Assembly: GCA_035718085.1 (NCBI GenBank)
Contig: DASTHS010000058.1
Span: forward strand, 1-9,603
DNA: 9,603 nt
DNA from: DASTHS01 sp035718085
Lineage (GTDB): Bacteria > Actinomycetota > Acidimicrobiia > Acidimicrobiales > Palsa-688
Direction: 5' to 3'
Position 1 is the stretch's first letter, and each line of letters starts with the position of its first letter. The position numbers and the translations under genes were made by a program. The notes under the pieces are model-generated. The model had not been told where the DNA came from. It saw nothing but the letters and a program-made list of their open reading frames with translations, and searched no databases. This document shows, piece by piece, positions 1 to 6,901 of this stretch.

Positions 1-1
1 C

Positions 2-259
2 ATCCGTGACCGCAGCCGCATCCGGGTTCGCTGCCAGGTGCCCGCCGCCGACCCCGTCGTGCCCAGCCTGTTCGACCTGTGGTCGGGCTGCGAGGCCCAC
101 GAGCGGGAGGTCTACGACATGTACGGCCTCACCTTCGCCGGCCACCCCGACCCCAGCCGCATCCTCATGCCCGAAGACTGGGAGGGCCACCCGCTGCGCA
201 AGGACTACGCCATCGGGCGCATCCCCGTGCAGTTCAAAGAGGCGCCGTCGGGGCGCTAG
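2..259 (+). CDS. nuoC: NADH-quinone oxidoreductase subunit C, 3' part (30 kDa subunit)
   Basis: Only the last 85 codons are present; the gene runs in from the left edge, in the frame beginning at base 2. NuoC is a cofactor-free subunit of the peripheral arm that packs against NuoD and NuoI and stabilises the quinone module. The visible part contains the complex I 30 kDa signature, EREVYDMYG followed by a GHPDPSRILMPEDW stretch, and ends with the typical EGHPLRKDYAIG and PVQFK segment close to the stop, so the C-terminus is of ordinary length. The TAG stop at 257-259 is followed by 57 noncoding bases before nuoD, so this is a separate nuoC and not a nuoCD fusion as in E. coli. Identification is firm; the N-terminal half cannot be judged. 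Confidence 0.96.
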   Translation: MRDRSRIRVRCQVPAADPVVPSLFDLWSGCEAHEREVYDMYGLTFAGHPDPSRILMPEDWEGHPLRKDYAIGRIPVQFKEAPSGR

Positions 260-304
260 CCCCCGTACGGCACCCAGCCCCACCCGAGCCCGCCCGCCAC
301 CGCG

Positions 305-310
305 AGGGAG
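305..310 (+). promoter_or_regulatory. Ribosome-binding site of nuoD
   Basis: AGGGAG stands six bases before the ATG at 317. It matters because it supports the far-upstream start, and therefore the long N-terminal extension of NuoD, rather than an internal start close to the conserved core at base 707. Confidence 0.7.
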
Positions 311-316
311 CCCCCC

Positions 317-1861
317 ATGAGCTCGACCGAGCCGATCACCGACACCGCCAACCGCGCCGGCGGCACCCGCGGCACCGACGCCACCGCCGCCGAGGCGGGC
401 ACCGCCGAGGTCGCCGCCGGCACCGCCTACGACGCCACCGGAGGATCGGGCGCGCCCGAACCGGTCACCGGCGCCGCCGAGGCCCGGCCGTCGGTGCTCG
501 ACCGCCTGCTCGGCCGCCACCCGGTCGGCAGCCCGGAGCTGGTCGGCCTGCTGCAGCAGAAGACCTCCGAGGGCGCCCAGGAGCTGCTCGCCCGGGCCCG
601 CACCGACGCCGCCGAGCTGCGCCGCGAGGGCGGGGTGCTGCGCCTGCCCGAGGGGGCGGCGGTCGACCCGGGCGACATCGACCTCGAGGTGCCCACCGAC
701 GAGACGATGATCCTCAACATCGGCCCGTCGCACCCGAGCACCCACGGCGTGCTGCGCCTCATGGTCGAGCTCGACGGAGAGACCATCCTGCGCTCCAAGC
801 CGGTGATCGGCTACCTGCACACCGGGATGGAGAAGACCGGCGAGGAGCTGCTCTACCACCAGGGGTGCACGAACGTCACCCGCATGGACTACCTCTCGCC
901 GTTCTTCAACGAGCTGGCGTTCTCGCTGTCGGTCGAGAAGCTGCTCGGCCTGGAGATCCCCCCGCGGGCCACCTGGATCCGCATGCTCATGTGCGAGCTG
1001 AACCGGATGAGCAGCCACTTCCTGTGGTTGGCCACCAACGGGTCCGACGTCGGGGCCATCAACATGCTCGTCTACGGCTGGCGCGAGCGCGAGGTGCTGC
1101 TGCAGTTCTTCGAGAAGGTCACCGGCCTGCGCATGAACCACAACTACGTGCGCCCGGGCGGGGTCGCCGCCGACCTGCCCGACGGGTGGCGCGACGACGT
1201 CGCTGCCATCTGTGAGTACATCCCCAAGCGGATGGACGAGTACGACAACCTCCTCACCGGCCAGCCCATCCTCCAGCGCCGCCTCCAGGGCGTCGGCCCC
1301 CTCGACGCCGCCACCGCCGCCGACCTCGGCGTCACCGGGCCGCTGCTGCGGGCCGCAGGGGTGGCGTGGGACAACCGCCGCGACTTCCCCTACCTGGCCT
1401 ATGACCAGGTCGACTTCGACGTCATCGTCGGCACCCAGGGCGACTGCTGGGACCGCTTCGCCGTGCGCATCAACGAGATCCGCGAGTCGGTGAAGATCTG
1501 TGCGCAGATCCTCGACTTGATGCCGGCCGGCGACTACCGGTCGCAGGACAAGAAGGTCACGCCCCCGCCCCGCGGCCGCATCGACGAGTCGATGGAAGCG
1601 TTGATCCACCACTTCAAGCTCTACACCGAGGGCTTCACCGTGCCCGCCGGCGAGGCGTACGTGCCCATCGAGTCCCCCCGCGGCGAGCTCGGCTGCTACA
1701 TCGTCTCCGACGGGTCGTCGCGCCCCTACCGGATGCACGTGCGAGCGCCCAGCTTCGCCAACCTCCAGGCCTTCCCCGTCATGGCCAAGGGTGGCTTCCT
1801 CTCCGACGCCATCGTGCTCGTCTCGACGATCGACCCGGTGCTCGGCGACGTCGACCGCTAG
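317..1861 (+). CDS. nuoD: NADH-quinone oxidoreductase subunit D (49 kDa subunit) with long N-terminal extension
   Basis: NuoD (514 residues here) forms, with NuoB and NuoH, the cavity where quinone is reduced. The conserved core starts near residue 131 with MILNIGPSHPSTHG. Quinone-site residues are present: His139 and His143 in HPSTHG, Tyr192 in RMDYL and Asp244 in GSDVGA. They sit at the same mutual spacing as His34/His38, Tyr87 and Asp139 of Thermus Nqo4, as I recall that protein. The C-terminus ends in GDVDR, the family's typical end. Bacterial NuoD is usually about 400-440 residues, so roughly 90-100 residues are extra, all at the N-terminus: residues 1-57 are low-complexity Ala/Thr/Gly, 58-105 look helical and charged, and 106-130 lead into the core. 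The ATG at 317 has a good AGGGAG site, and the extension keeps GC-rich third positions, so it is probably translated. Gaps of 57 nt to nuoC and 84 nt to nuoE are the largest in the window. Confidence 0.97.
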   Translation: MSSTEPITDTANRAGGTRGTDATAAEAGTAEVAAGTAYDATGGSGAPEPVTGAAEARPSVLDRLLGRHPVGSPELVGLLQQKTSEGAQELLARARTDAAELRREGGVLRLPEGAAVDPGDIDLEVPTDETMILNIGPSHPSTHGVLRLMVELDGETILRSKPVIGYLHTGMEKTGEELLYHQGCTNVTRMDYLSPFFNELAFSLSVEKLLGLEIPPRATWIRMLMCELNRMSSHFLWLATNGSDVGAINMLVYGWREREVLLQFFEKVTGLRMNHNYVRPGGVAADLPDGWRDDVAAICEYIPKRMDEYDNLLTGQPILQRRLQGVGPLDAATAADLGVTGPLLRAAGVAWDNRRDFPYLAYDQVDFDVIVGTQGDCWDRFAVRINEIRESVKICAQILDLMPAGDYRSQDKKVTPPPRGRIDESMEALIHHFKLYTEGFTVPAGEAYVPIESPRGELGCYIVSDGSSRPYRMHVRAPSFANLQAFPVMAKGGFLSDAIVLVSTIDPVLGDVDR

Positions 1862-1878
1862 CCCCCCTCCCGCCACCA

Positions 1879-1928
1879 GCCGGCCCCCCGCCGGCGCCAA
1901 CCCAGATTGGAGCGGGCCGGTCCCGCTC
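1879..1928 (+). promoter_or_regulatory. Two tandem GC hairpins in the nuoD-nuoE gap
   Basis: The 84-base gap between nuoD and nuoE holds two perfect inverted repeats. The first is GCCGGC (1879-1884), a five-C loop, then GCCGGC (1890-1895). The second is GAGCGGG (1910-1916), loop CCGGT, then CCCGCTC (1922-1928), a seven-pair stem. A weaker CCAA/TTGG pair (1897-1900, 1907-1910) lies between them and would compete with the second stem for one base. No T-run follows, so a classical intrinsic terminator is unlikely. The second stem ends only three bases before the nuoE ribosome-binding site. Attenuation, an mRNA-stability element or control of nuoE translation are all possible. In DNA this GC-rich, short stems also arise by chance, so function is unproven. 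Confidence 0.4.
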
Positions 1929-1931
1929 GGC

Positions 1932-1936
1932 AAGGA
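1932..1936 (+). promoter_or_regulatory. Ribosome-binding site of nuoE
   Basis: AAGGA lies nine bases before the GTG at 1946. An in-frame TGA at 1937-1939 sits between this site and the start, so no longer NuoE is possible, and the GTG is the first available start codon of that frame. Confidence 0.75.
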
Positions 1937-1945
1937 TGACCCGAC

Positions 1946-2773
1946 GTGGCCAGGTTGACCCCCCACAACGAGGCACGCGCCCGCGACCTCATCGCGCTGT
2001 ACCCGCACCACCGCTCGGCCCTGCTCCCGATCCTGCACGTGCTGCAGGAGCAGGACGGCTACCTCACCGACGACGGCATGGAGCACGTCGGCGAGCTGCT
2101 CGGCCTGAGCGCCGCCGAGGTCCGCGGCACGGCCACCTTCTACGACATGTTCCACGTCGAGCCGGTCGGCAAGTACGTGGTGGCGGTGTGCACGAACATC
2201 GCCTGCATGCTCTCGGGCGCCTACGAGCTGCTCGAGTCGATCGAGGAGGCGCTCGGCGTCGCCCCCGGTGGCACCACCGCCGACGGCATGTTCACCCTCG
2301 AGGACGCCGAGTGCATCGCCCTGTGCGGCAACGCACCGTGCCTGGCGGTGAACTGGCGTTACTTCGGCGATGTCACCCCCGAAGGCTTCCGTGAGCTGGC
2401 AGCCGCGCTCAGGGCCGGCGAGCTCGACGACGAGGTCCCGGCGCACGGCACGCTCAGCCGGGTGCAGCGGACCGTCGGCCTGATGGCCCAGGGCCAGTCG
2501 GTGCACGGCGCCGGCGGCCCGCCGCTGCCTCCCGGAGGCGCCGACGTCGCCCCCCAGGGCCTGGCCACCGCCGGCCCCCAGCCGGTCACGCCCCGGGCCG
2601 CCGGCGAGCTGCGGGCCCCGGCCGAGCCGGCCACCGCCGACCAAGGCGTGTTCCTCGGCACCCGACGCACCACCACCGCCGTCGTCGCCCTCGACGGCGG
2701 CCGGGGCCTCGACGCCTCCGGCACCCGCACCGGCGGCCGACCCACCCCGAGCACCGACGGGAGCGACCGATGA
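1946..2773 (+). CDS. nuoE: NADH-quinone oxidoreductase subunit E (24 kDa subunit, 2Fe-2S N1a)
   Basis: NuoE is a thioredoxin-like 2Fe-2S protein that pairs with NuoF in the NADH-oxidising module and carries cluster N1a near FMN. The four ligands are visible as Cys82-x4-Cys87 (VCTNIAC) and Cys123-x3-Cys127 (ECIALCGNAPC). The helical N-terminal part includes the family-typical RGTATFYDMF at about residues 60-69. The catalytic fold ends near residue 165. The remaining 110 residues are rich in Pro, Gly and Ala and look disordered, making the protein 275 residues against about 165-180 in E. coli and Thermus; actinobacterial NuoE proteins are often long in this way. The start is GTG at 1946, fixed by the in-frame TGA just upstream and the AAGGA site. 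The stop overlaps the nuoF start as ATGA, indicating translational coupling. Confidence 0.96.
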   Translation: MARLTPHNEARARDLIALYPHHRSALLPILHVLQEQDGYLTDDGMEHVGELLGLSAAEVRGTATFYDMFHVEPVGKYVVAVCTNIACMLSGAYELLESIEEALGVAPGGTTADGMFTLEDAECIALCGNAPCLAVNWRYFGDVTPEGFRELAAALRAGELDDEVPAHGTLSRVQRTVGLMAQGQSVHGAGGPPLPPGGADVAPQGLATAGPQPVTPRAAGELRAPAEPATADQGVFLGTRRTTTAVVALDGGRGLDASGTRTGGRPTPSTDGSDR

Positions 2774-4107
2774 CCCTCACCGACGCCCCGAAGATCGTGG
2801 GACGCCGCATCGGCACCCGCGACAGCTGGACCCTCTCGAGCTACCTGCGCGACGGCGGCTACGAGGGCCTGCGCCAGGCGCTGGGGATGACCCCCGAGCA
2901 GATCCACGACCAGGTGAACACGGCGAACATCCTCGGGCGTGGCGGCGCCGGCTTCGAGGCCGGCCGCAAGTGGGGGATGCTGGCCAAGCCCACCCCCGTC
3001 TACCTCGCCATCAACGGTGACGAGAGCGAGCCGGCCACCTTCAAGGACCACCTGCTCATCGAGGGCGACCCGCACCAGCTGATCGAGGGCGCCCTGATCT
3101 GCGCCTACGCCATCGGCGCCGACCAGGTGTTCCTCTTCATCCGCGGCGAGTTCCCCCTCGCCATCGAACGGCTGCAGGCCGCCCTCAACGAGGCCTACGA
3201 CTACGGCGCCGTCGGCCGCGACATCTTCGGCAGCGGCTGGTCGATCGACGTCGTGGTGCACCCCGGGGCCGGCGCGTACATCTGCGGCGAGGAGACGGCG
3301 CTGCTCGAGGCCCTCGAGGGCAAGCGCGGCTACCCCCGCATCAAGCCGCCGTTCTTCCCCGCCGCTGTCGGGCTGTACGGGGCGCCGACGATCGTCAACA
3401 ACGTCGAGACCGTCGCCAACCTCCCGTGGGTCGTCCGCCACGGGGGCGACGCCTTCGCCGCCCTGGGCGAGGGCCGCAGCAAGGGCACCAAGTTCCTCGC
3501 CCTCTCCGGGCACGTGAAGCGCCCCGGCGACTACGAGGTCGAGTTCGCGAAGGCCACCTTCCGCGACCTCATCTACAGCCCCCAGCTCGGGGCGGGGATC
3601 CGCGACGACAACGAGCTCAAGGCGTTCATCCCCGGCGGGGTGTCGTCGCCCTGGCTGGGCCCCGACGACCTCGACACGCCGCTGGCCAACGAGGCCATCG
3701 CCGCAAAGGGCACCATGGCCGGCTCCGGCGCGGTGACGCCGATGGACCACACGACGTGCATGGTCCGCGCTGCCTGGCGCATCGTGCGGTTCTTCCACCG
3801 TGAGAGCTGCGGGCAGTGCACGCCGTGTCGCGAGGGCGGCGGCTGGGTGGAGAAGATCCTGCGCCGCATCGAGGACGGCCAGGGCCGCGAGAGCGACCTC
3901 GACCTGCTGATGGACGTGTGCGACAACATCTCGCCCGGCGTCCGCTGGCCACCCGCCCAGACGACGATCTGTGTGCTCGGCCCGTCGATCCCCCCGTCGG
4001 TGGCGTCGGGGCTGCGCATGTTCCGCGACGAGTTCCTCCAGCACATCCGCGAGGGCCGCTGCCCGTTCCCCCCCGACCGCCTCCCCAAGAAGCTGGCCCG
4101 TGTCTGA
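2770..4107 (+). CDS. nuoF: NADH-quinone oxidoreductase subunit F (51 kDa, NADH/FMN binding, 4Fe-4S N3)
   Basis: NuoF oxidises NADH at FMN and passes electrons to cluster N3. The protein has 445 residues, a normal length. GRGGAGFEAGRKW (56-68) is the glycine-rich nucleotide loop, INGDESEPATFKD follows near residue 77, and GAGAYICGEETALLEALEG (166-184) completes the NADH/FMN site. Cluster N3 ligands are Cys347, Cys350 and Cys353 (ESCGQCTPCREG) and Cys401 (TTICVLG). The stretch from Cys353 to Cys401 holds 47 residues against 40 in Thermus Nqo1, the extra residues lying in SPGVRWPPAQ just before Cys401, and LGPS replaces the more usual LGDA after it. The ATG at 2770 overlaps the nuoE stop and has GGGAG six bases upstream. 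The last eight bases overlap nuoG. Confidence 0.97.
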   Translation: MTLTDAPKIVGRRIGTRDSWTLSSYLRDGGYEGLRQALGMTPEQIHDQVNTANILGRGGAGFEAGRKWGMLAKPTPVYLAINGDESEPATFKDHLLIEGDPHQLIEGALICAYAIGADQVFLFIRGEFPLAIERLQAALNEAYDYGAVGRDIFGSGWSIDVVVHPGAGAYICGEETALLEALEGKRGYPRIKPPFFPAAVGLYGAPTIVNNVETVANLPWVVRHGGDAFAALGEGRSKGTKFLALSGHVKRPGDYEVEFAKATFRDLIYSPQLGAGIRDDNELKAFIPGGVSSPWLGPDDLDTPLANEAIAAKGTMAGSGAVTPMDHTTCMVRAAWRIVRFFHRESCGQCTPCREGGGWVEKILRRIEDGQGRESDLDLLMDVCDNISPGVRWPPAQTTICVLGPSIPPSVASGLRMFRDEFLQHIREGRCPFPPDRLPKKLARV

Positions 4108-6898
4108 CACCCCCACCCCCCCGGCGACCGTCGGCCTGACCCAGCGGGTCGAGCTGCGGCCCTACACGCCGCCTTACGCGACCCAGTCCGCGGTGGGCAC
4201 CGCGCCGCCGGCGCCCCAGCCGACCGACGAGAAGGTCACCGTGGTGCTCGACGGCGTCGAGCGCACCGTGCCCAAGGGCCAGCTGATCATCACCGCCGCC
4301 GACGAGGCCGGCGTCTACATCCCGCGCTTTTGCTACCACCCCCGGATGAAGCCGGTCGGCATGTGCCGGATGTGCCTCGTCGAGGTCGCCGGCCCCCGCG
4401 GCTCGACGCTCATGCCGGCCTGCTACAACCCCGTCGCCGACGGCATGGAGATCCGCACCACGTCGGAGATGACCAAGAAGGCGCAAGACGGCGTCCTCGA
4501 GTTCCTGCTGGTCAACCACCCCCTCGACTGCCCGGTCTGCGACAAGGGCGGCGAGTGCCCGCTGCAGGACCAGACGCTGCGCTACGGCCCCGGCGAGAGC
4601 CGCTTCGTCGAGGAGAAGCGGCACTGGGAGAAGCCCATCCCCATCTCCGACCTGGTGAACCTCGACCGCGAGCGTTGCATCCAGTGCGGGCGTTGCGTGC
4701 GCTTCGCCGACGAGGTGGCCGGCGACCCGCTCATCGACTTCGCCGAGCGGGGTGACCGCACCGAGGTGGCCACCTTCCCCGACACGCCCTACGCCTCGTA
4801 CTTCTCGGGGAACGTGGTGCAGATCTGCCCGGTCGGCGCCCTGCTGGCCAAGCCGTACCGCTTCCGGGCCCGGCCCTGGGACCTCGACCAGGTCGAGTCG
4901 ACCTGCACCAGCTGCGCCTTCGGGTGCCGCACCGCCGTGCAGGCCAGCTCCGACGAGCTGGTGCGCACCATCGGCATCGACGCCGACCCGGTCAACCACG
5001 GCTGGCTGTGCGACAAGGGCCGGTTCGACTTCCAGGCCGTCAACGCCGCCGAGCGCCTGCGCGCCCCACTGGTGCGCCGCGGCGACCAGCTCGTGGAGGC
5101 CAGCTGGGCGGAGGCGCTGGCGGTGGCCGCCGACGGCATCCGCCGGGCCAGGGCCCACGGCGGCGACCAGGTGGCGCTGCTCGGCGGGGCCCGCCTCCCG
5201 AACGAGGACGCCTACGCGTGGTCGAAGGTGGCCCGCACGGTGTTCGGCACCGACCACGTCGACGCCCAGCTGGGCGACGGCCTGCCCGCCGAGGTGGTGC
5301 TCGGCCTGCCCCGGGCCACCATCGACCAGGCGGCCGCCGCCCCGGTCGTCGTGCTGCTCACCGGCGACGTCAAAGACGAGCTGCCCGTGCTCTACCTGCG
5401 ACTGCGCGAGTCGGCGCAGGCCGGCCGCACGCTGCTCGAGGTCGCCCCCGGCGCCACGGGCATGACCCGCTACACCACCGCGTCGCTGCGCTACCGGCCG
5501 GGCCACCTGGCCGACGCGGTGCGCACCCTGCTCGGCGAGCAGCGGGCCCGCTTCGACGAGGCCGGCGAGGGCGGTGTCGTGGTGGTGCTGGGCCGACCCT
5601 CGCTGGCCGAGGCGCCCGACGGGGTCGTCGAGGCGGCCCGCCTGCTGGCCGACCTCCCCGGCGTGCGCTTCCTCTCGGGGCTGCGGCGCGCCAACGTGCA
5701 CGGCGCCCTCGACATGGGCCTGGCCCCGGGTGTGCTGCCCGGCCGCGTCGGCCTCGACGACGGGCGGGAGTGGTTCGAGCACCACTGGGGCGGCCCCCTG
5801 CCCGAGCGGGCCGGGCGCGACGCCGCTGGGATCCTCACCGACGCCGCCGCAGGCCGCATCGGGGCGCTGGTGCTCGTCGGCGCCGACCCCGTCGCCGACT
5901 TCCCCGACCACCAGCTGGCCCTGCGCGGGGTCGACGGCGCCCGCTTCGTGGTGGCCGTCGACACCTTCCTCAACGACTCGAACCGGCGTGCCGACGTCGT
6001 GCTTCCCGCCGCCACCTACGCCGAGCGCCGGGGCACGACCACCAACATCGAGGGCCGGATCACCTGGCTGGGCCAGATCGTCACCGCCCCGGGGGTGGCG
6101 TGGCCCGACTGGATGATCGCCTCCGAGCTGGCGTCCGCCCTCGGCACCGACCTGGGGTGGTCGAGCCTGGCCGACATCTGGGCGGAGGTCGAGCGGGTGT
6201 CGCCGGTGCACGCCGGCGTCACCTACGCCCTCCTCACCAGCCGCGAGGCACGCGACGGCGTCGTGGTGCCGCTCGGGGCGACCGCCGAGCTGCACGTGCC
6301 GCGGCGCCTCGACCCGATGGCCGACCCGGGCATCCTCCAACCGGAGAGCCACGGGATCTCCGCTCCCGACTTCATGGTGCAAACCCCCGAGGTCACCCGC
6401 CCCGCACTGGTCGACGAGGAGCCGGCGGCGCAGGGTGACGGGCAGGCCGACACCGCCGTCGCGGTGCCCACCGACGGCGGGGAAGGTGCTGTCAACGCCC
6501 CCGCCGCCCTGCGCTTCAGCGCGGGCACGCCGGTCACCAACGCGTCGGCGACGACGACCGACGACGTGCTGCTGCTGGTCAGCGGGCGCACCATGTTCGA
6601 CGCCGGCACCCAGGTCGCCCACAGCCACTCGCTCGCCCCGCTGCACCCGGGGGCGGCGCTGCGCATGAGCGCCTACGACGCCACCCGCAGGGGGCTGGCC
6701 GCGGGTGCGACGGTGCGCGTGGAGTCGTCGCGGGGGCTCGCCGACCTCCCGCTGCGCATCGACGACGGCGTGGCGCCCGGTACCGTCGCCATCACCTTCA
6801 ACCTGCCCGGCGGCCACGCCGGTGACCTGATCGACGTCCGCGCCGCCTCCACGGCGGTGACGGTGCGGGCGCTGCGCACCGTGACAGGAGCTGTGTAA
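4100..6898 (+). CDS. nuoG: NADH-quinone oxidoreductase subunit G (75 kDa subunit, clusters N1b, N4, N5, N7)
   Basis: NuoG (932 residues) wires electrons from NuoF towards NuoI. The N-terminal ferredoxin-like domain has Cys78, Cys89, Cys92 and Cys108 for 2Fe-2S N1b. His140, Cys144, Cys147 and Cys153 (HPLDCPVCDKGGEC) bind N5. Cys193, Cys196, Cys199 and Cys243 bind N4. Cys269-x2-Cys272-x3-Cys276-x27-Cys304 matches the ligand pattern of the off-path cluster N7 found in some bacteria. From about residue 265 to 735 there is a molybdopterin-oxidoreductase-like fold, with DVVLPAATYAERRGTTTNIEGR at 632-653. A low-complexity linker (about 735-820) leads to a C-terminal beta-rich domain (822-932). I chose the GTG at 4100, inside the nuoF end, because the peptide further upstream is Arg-rich out-of-frame nuoF sequence. 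AAGAAG (4086-4091) is a weak ribosome site; coupling to nuoF is likely. About 42 residues precede the ferredoxin domain. The exact start is the least certain point. Confidence 0.95.
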   Translation: MSDTPTPPATVGLTQRVELRPYTPPYATQSAVGTAPPAPQPTDEKVTVVLDGVERTVPKGQLIITAADEAGVYIPRFCYHPRMKPVGMCRMCLVEVAGPRGSTLMPACYNPVADGMEIRTTSEMTKKAQDGVLEFLLVNHPLDCPVCDKGGECPLQDQTLRYGPGESRFVEEKRHWEKPIPISDLVNLDRERCIQCGRCVRFADEVAGDPLIDFAERGDRTEVATFPDTPYASYFSGNVVQICPVGALLAKPYRFRARPWDLDQVESTCTSCAFGCRTAVQASSDELVRTIGIDADPVNHGWLCDKGRFDFQAVNAAERLRAPLVRRGDQLVEASWAEALAVAADGIRRARAHGGDQVALLGGARLPNEDAYAWSKVARTVFGTDHVDAQLGDGLPAEVVLGLPRATIDQAAAAPVVVLLTGDVKDELPVLYLRLRESAQAGRTLLEVAPGATGMTRYTTASLRYRPGHLADAVRTLLGEQRARFDEAGEGGVVVVLGRPSLAEAPDGVVEAARLLADLPGVRFLSGLRRANVHGALDMGLAPGVLPGRVGLDDGREWFEHHWGGPLPERAGRDAAGILTDAAAGRIGALVLVGADPVADFPDHQLALRGVDGARFVVAVDTFLNDSNRRADVVLPAATYAERRGTTTNIEGRITWLGQIVTAPGVAWPDWMIASELASALGTDLGWSSLADIWAEVERVSPVHAGVTYALLTSREARDGVVVPLGATAELHVPRRLDPMADPGILQPESHGISAPDFMVQTPEVTRPALVDEEPAAQGDGQADTAVAVPTDGGEGAVNAPAALRFSAGTPVTNASATTTDDVLLLVSGRTMFDAGTQVAHSHSLAPLHPGAALRMSAYDATRRGLAAGATVRVESSRGLADLPLRIDDGVAPGTVAITFNLPGGHAGDLIDVRAASTAVTVRALRTVTGAV
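6886..6890 (+). promoter_or_regulatory. Ribosome-binding site of nuoH
   Basis: AGGAG at the end of nuoG lies 11 bases before the nuoH ATG, a slightly long spacing. nuoG and nuoH share a reading frame and are parted only by the TAA at 6896-6898, so the ATG at 6902 is the first possible start. Confidence 0.6.
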
Positions 6899-6901
6899 CC
6901 C

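Noticed and set aside
260..316. Possible small gene or regulatory element between nuoC and nuoD
   Set aside because: Only a C-rich spacer and the nuoD ribosome site are visible; no repeat or convincing reading frame.
1862..1945. An intrinsic terminator or new promoter between nuoD and nuoE
   Set aside because: No T-run follows the hairpins and no convincing -10/-35 pair is visible. The stretch is recorded only as possible RNA structure.
1936..2394. An ATG frame starting just before nuoE
   Set aside because: The product is Arg/His/Ala-rich without motifs and overlaps nuoE, whose cluster cysteines and family motifs are clear. The AAGGA site is at proper spacing for the GTG at 1946 but overlaps the ATG at 1936.
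3971..4099. A longer nuoG start at 3971
   Set aside because: The additional residues are Arg/Ser-rich out-of-frame nuoF sequence. The GTG at 4100 next to the nuoF stop fits the operon's overlapping pattern.
2359..4116. A 585-codon open frame on the - strand opposite nuoE and nuoF
   Set aside because: Same reason: biased composition with no motif, lying entirely opposite well-conserved genes.
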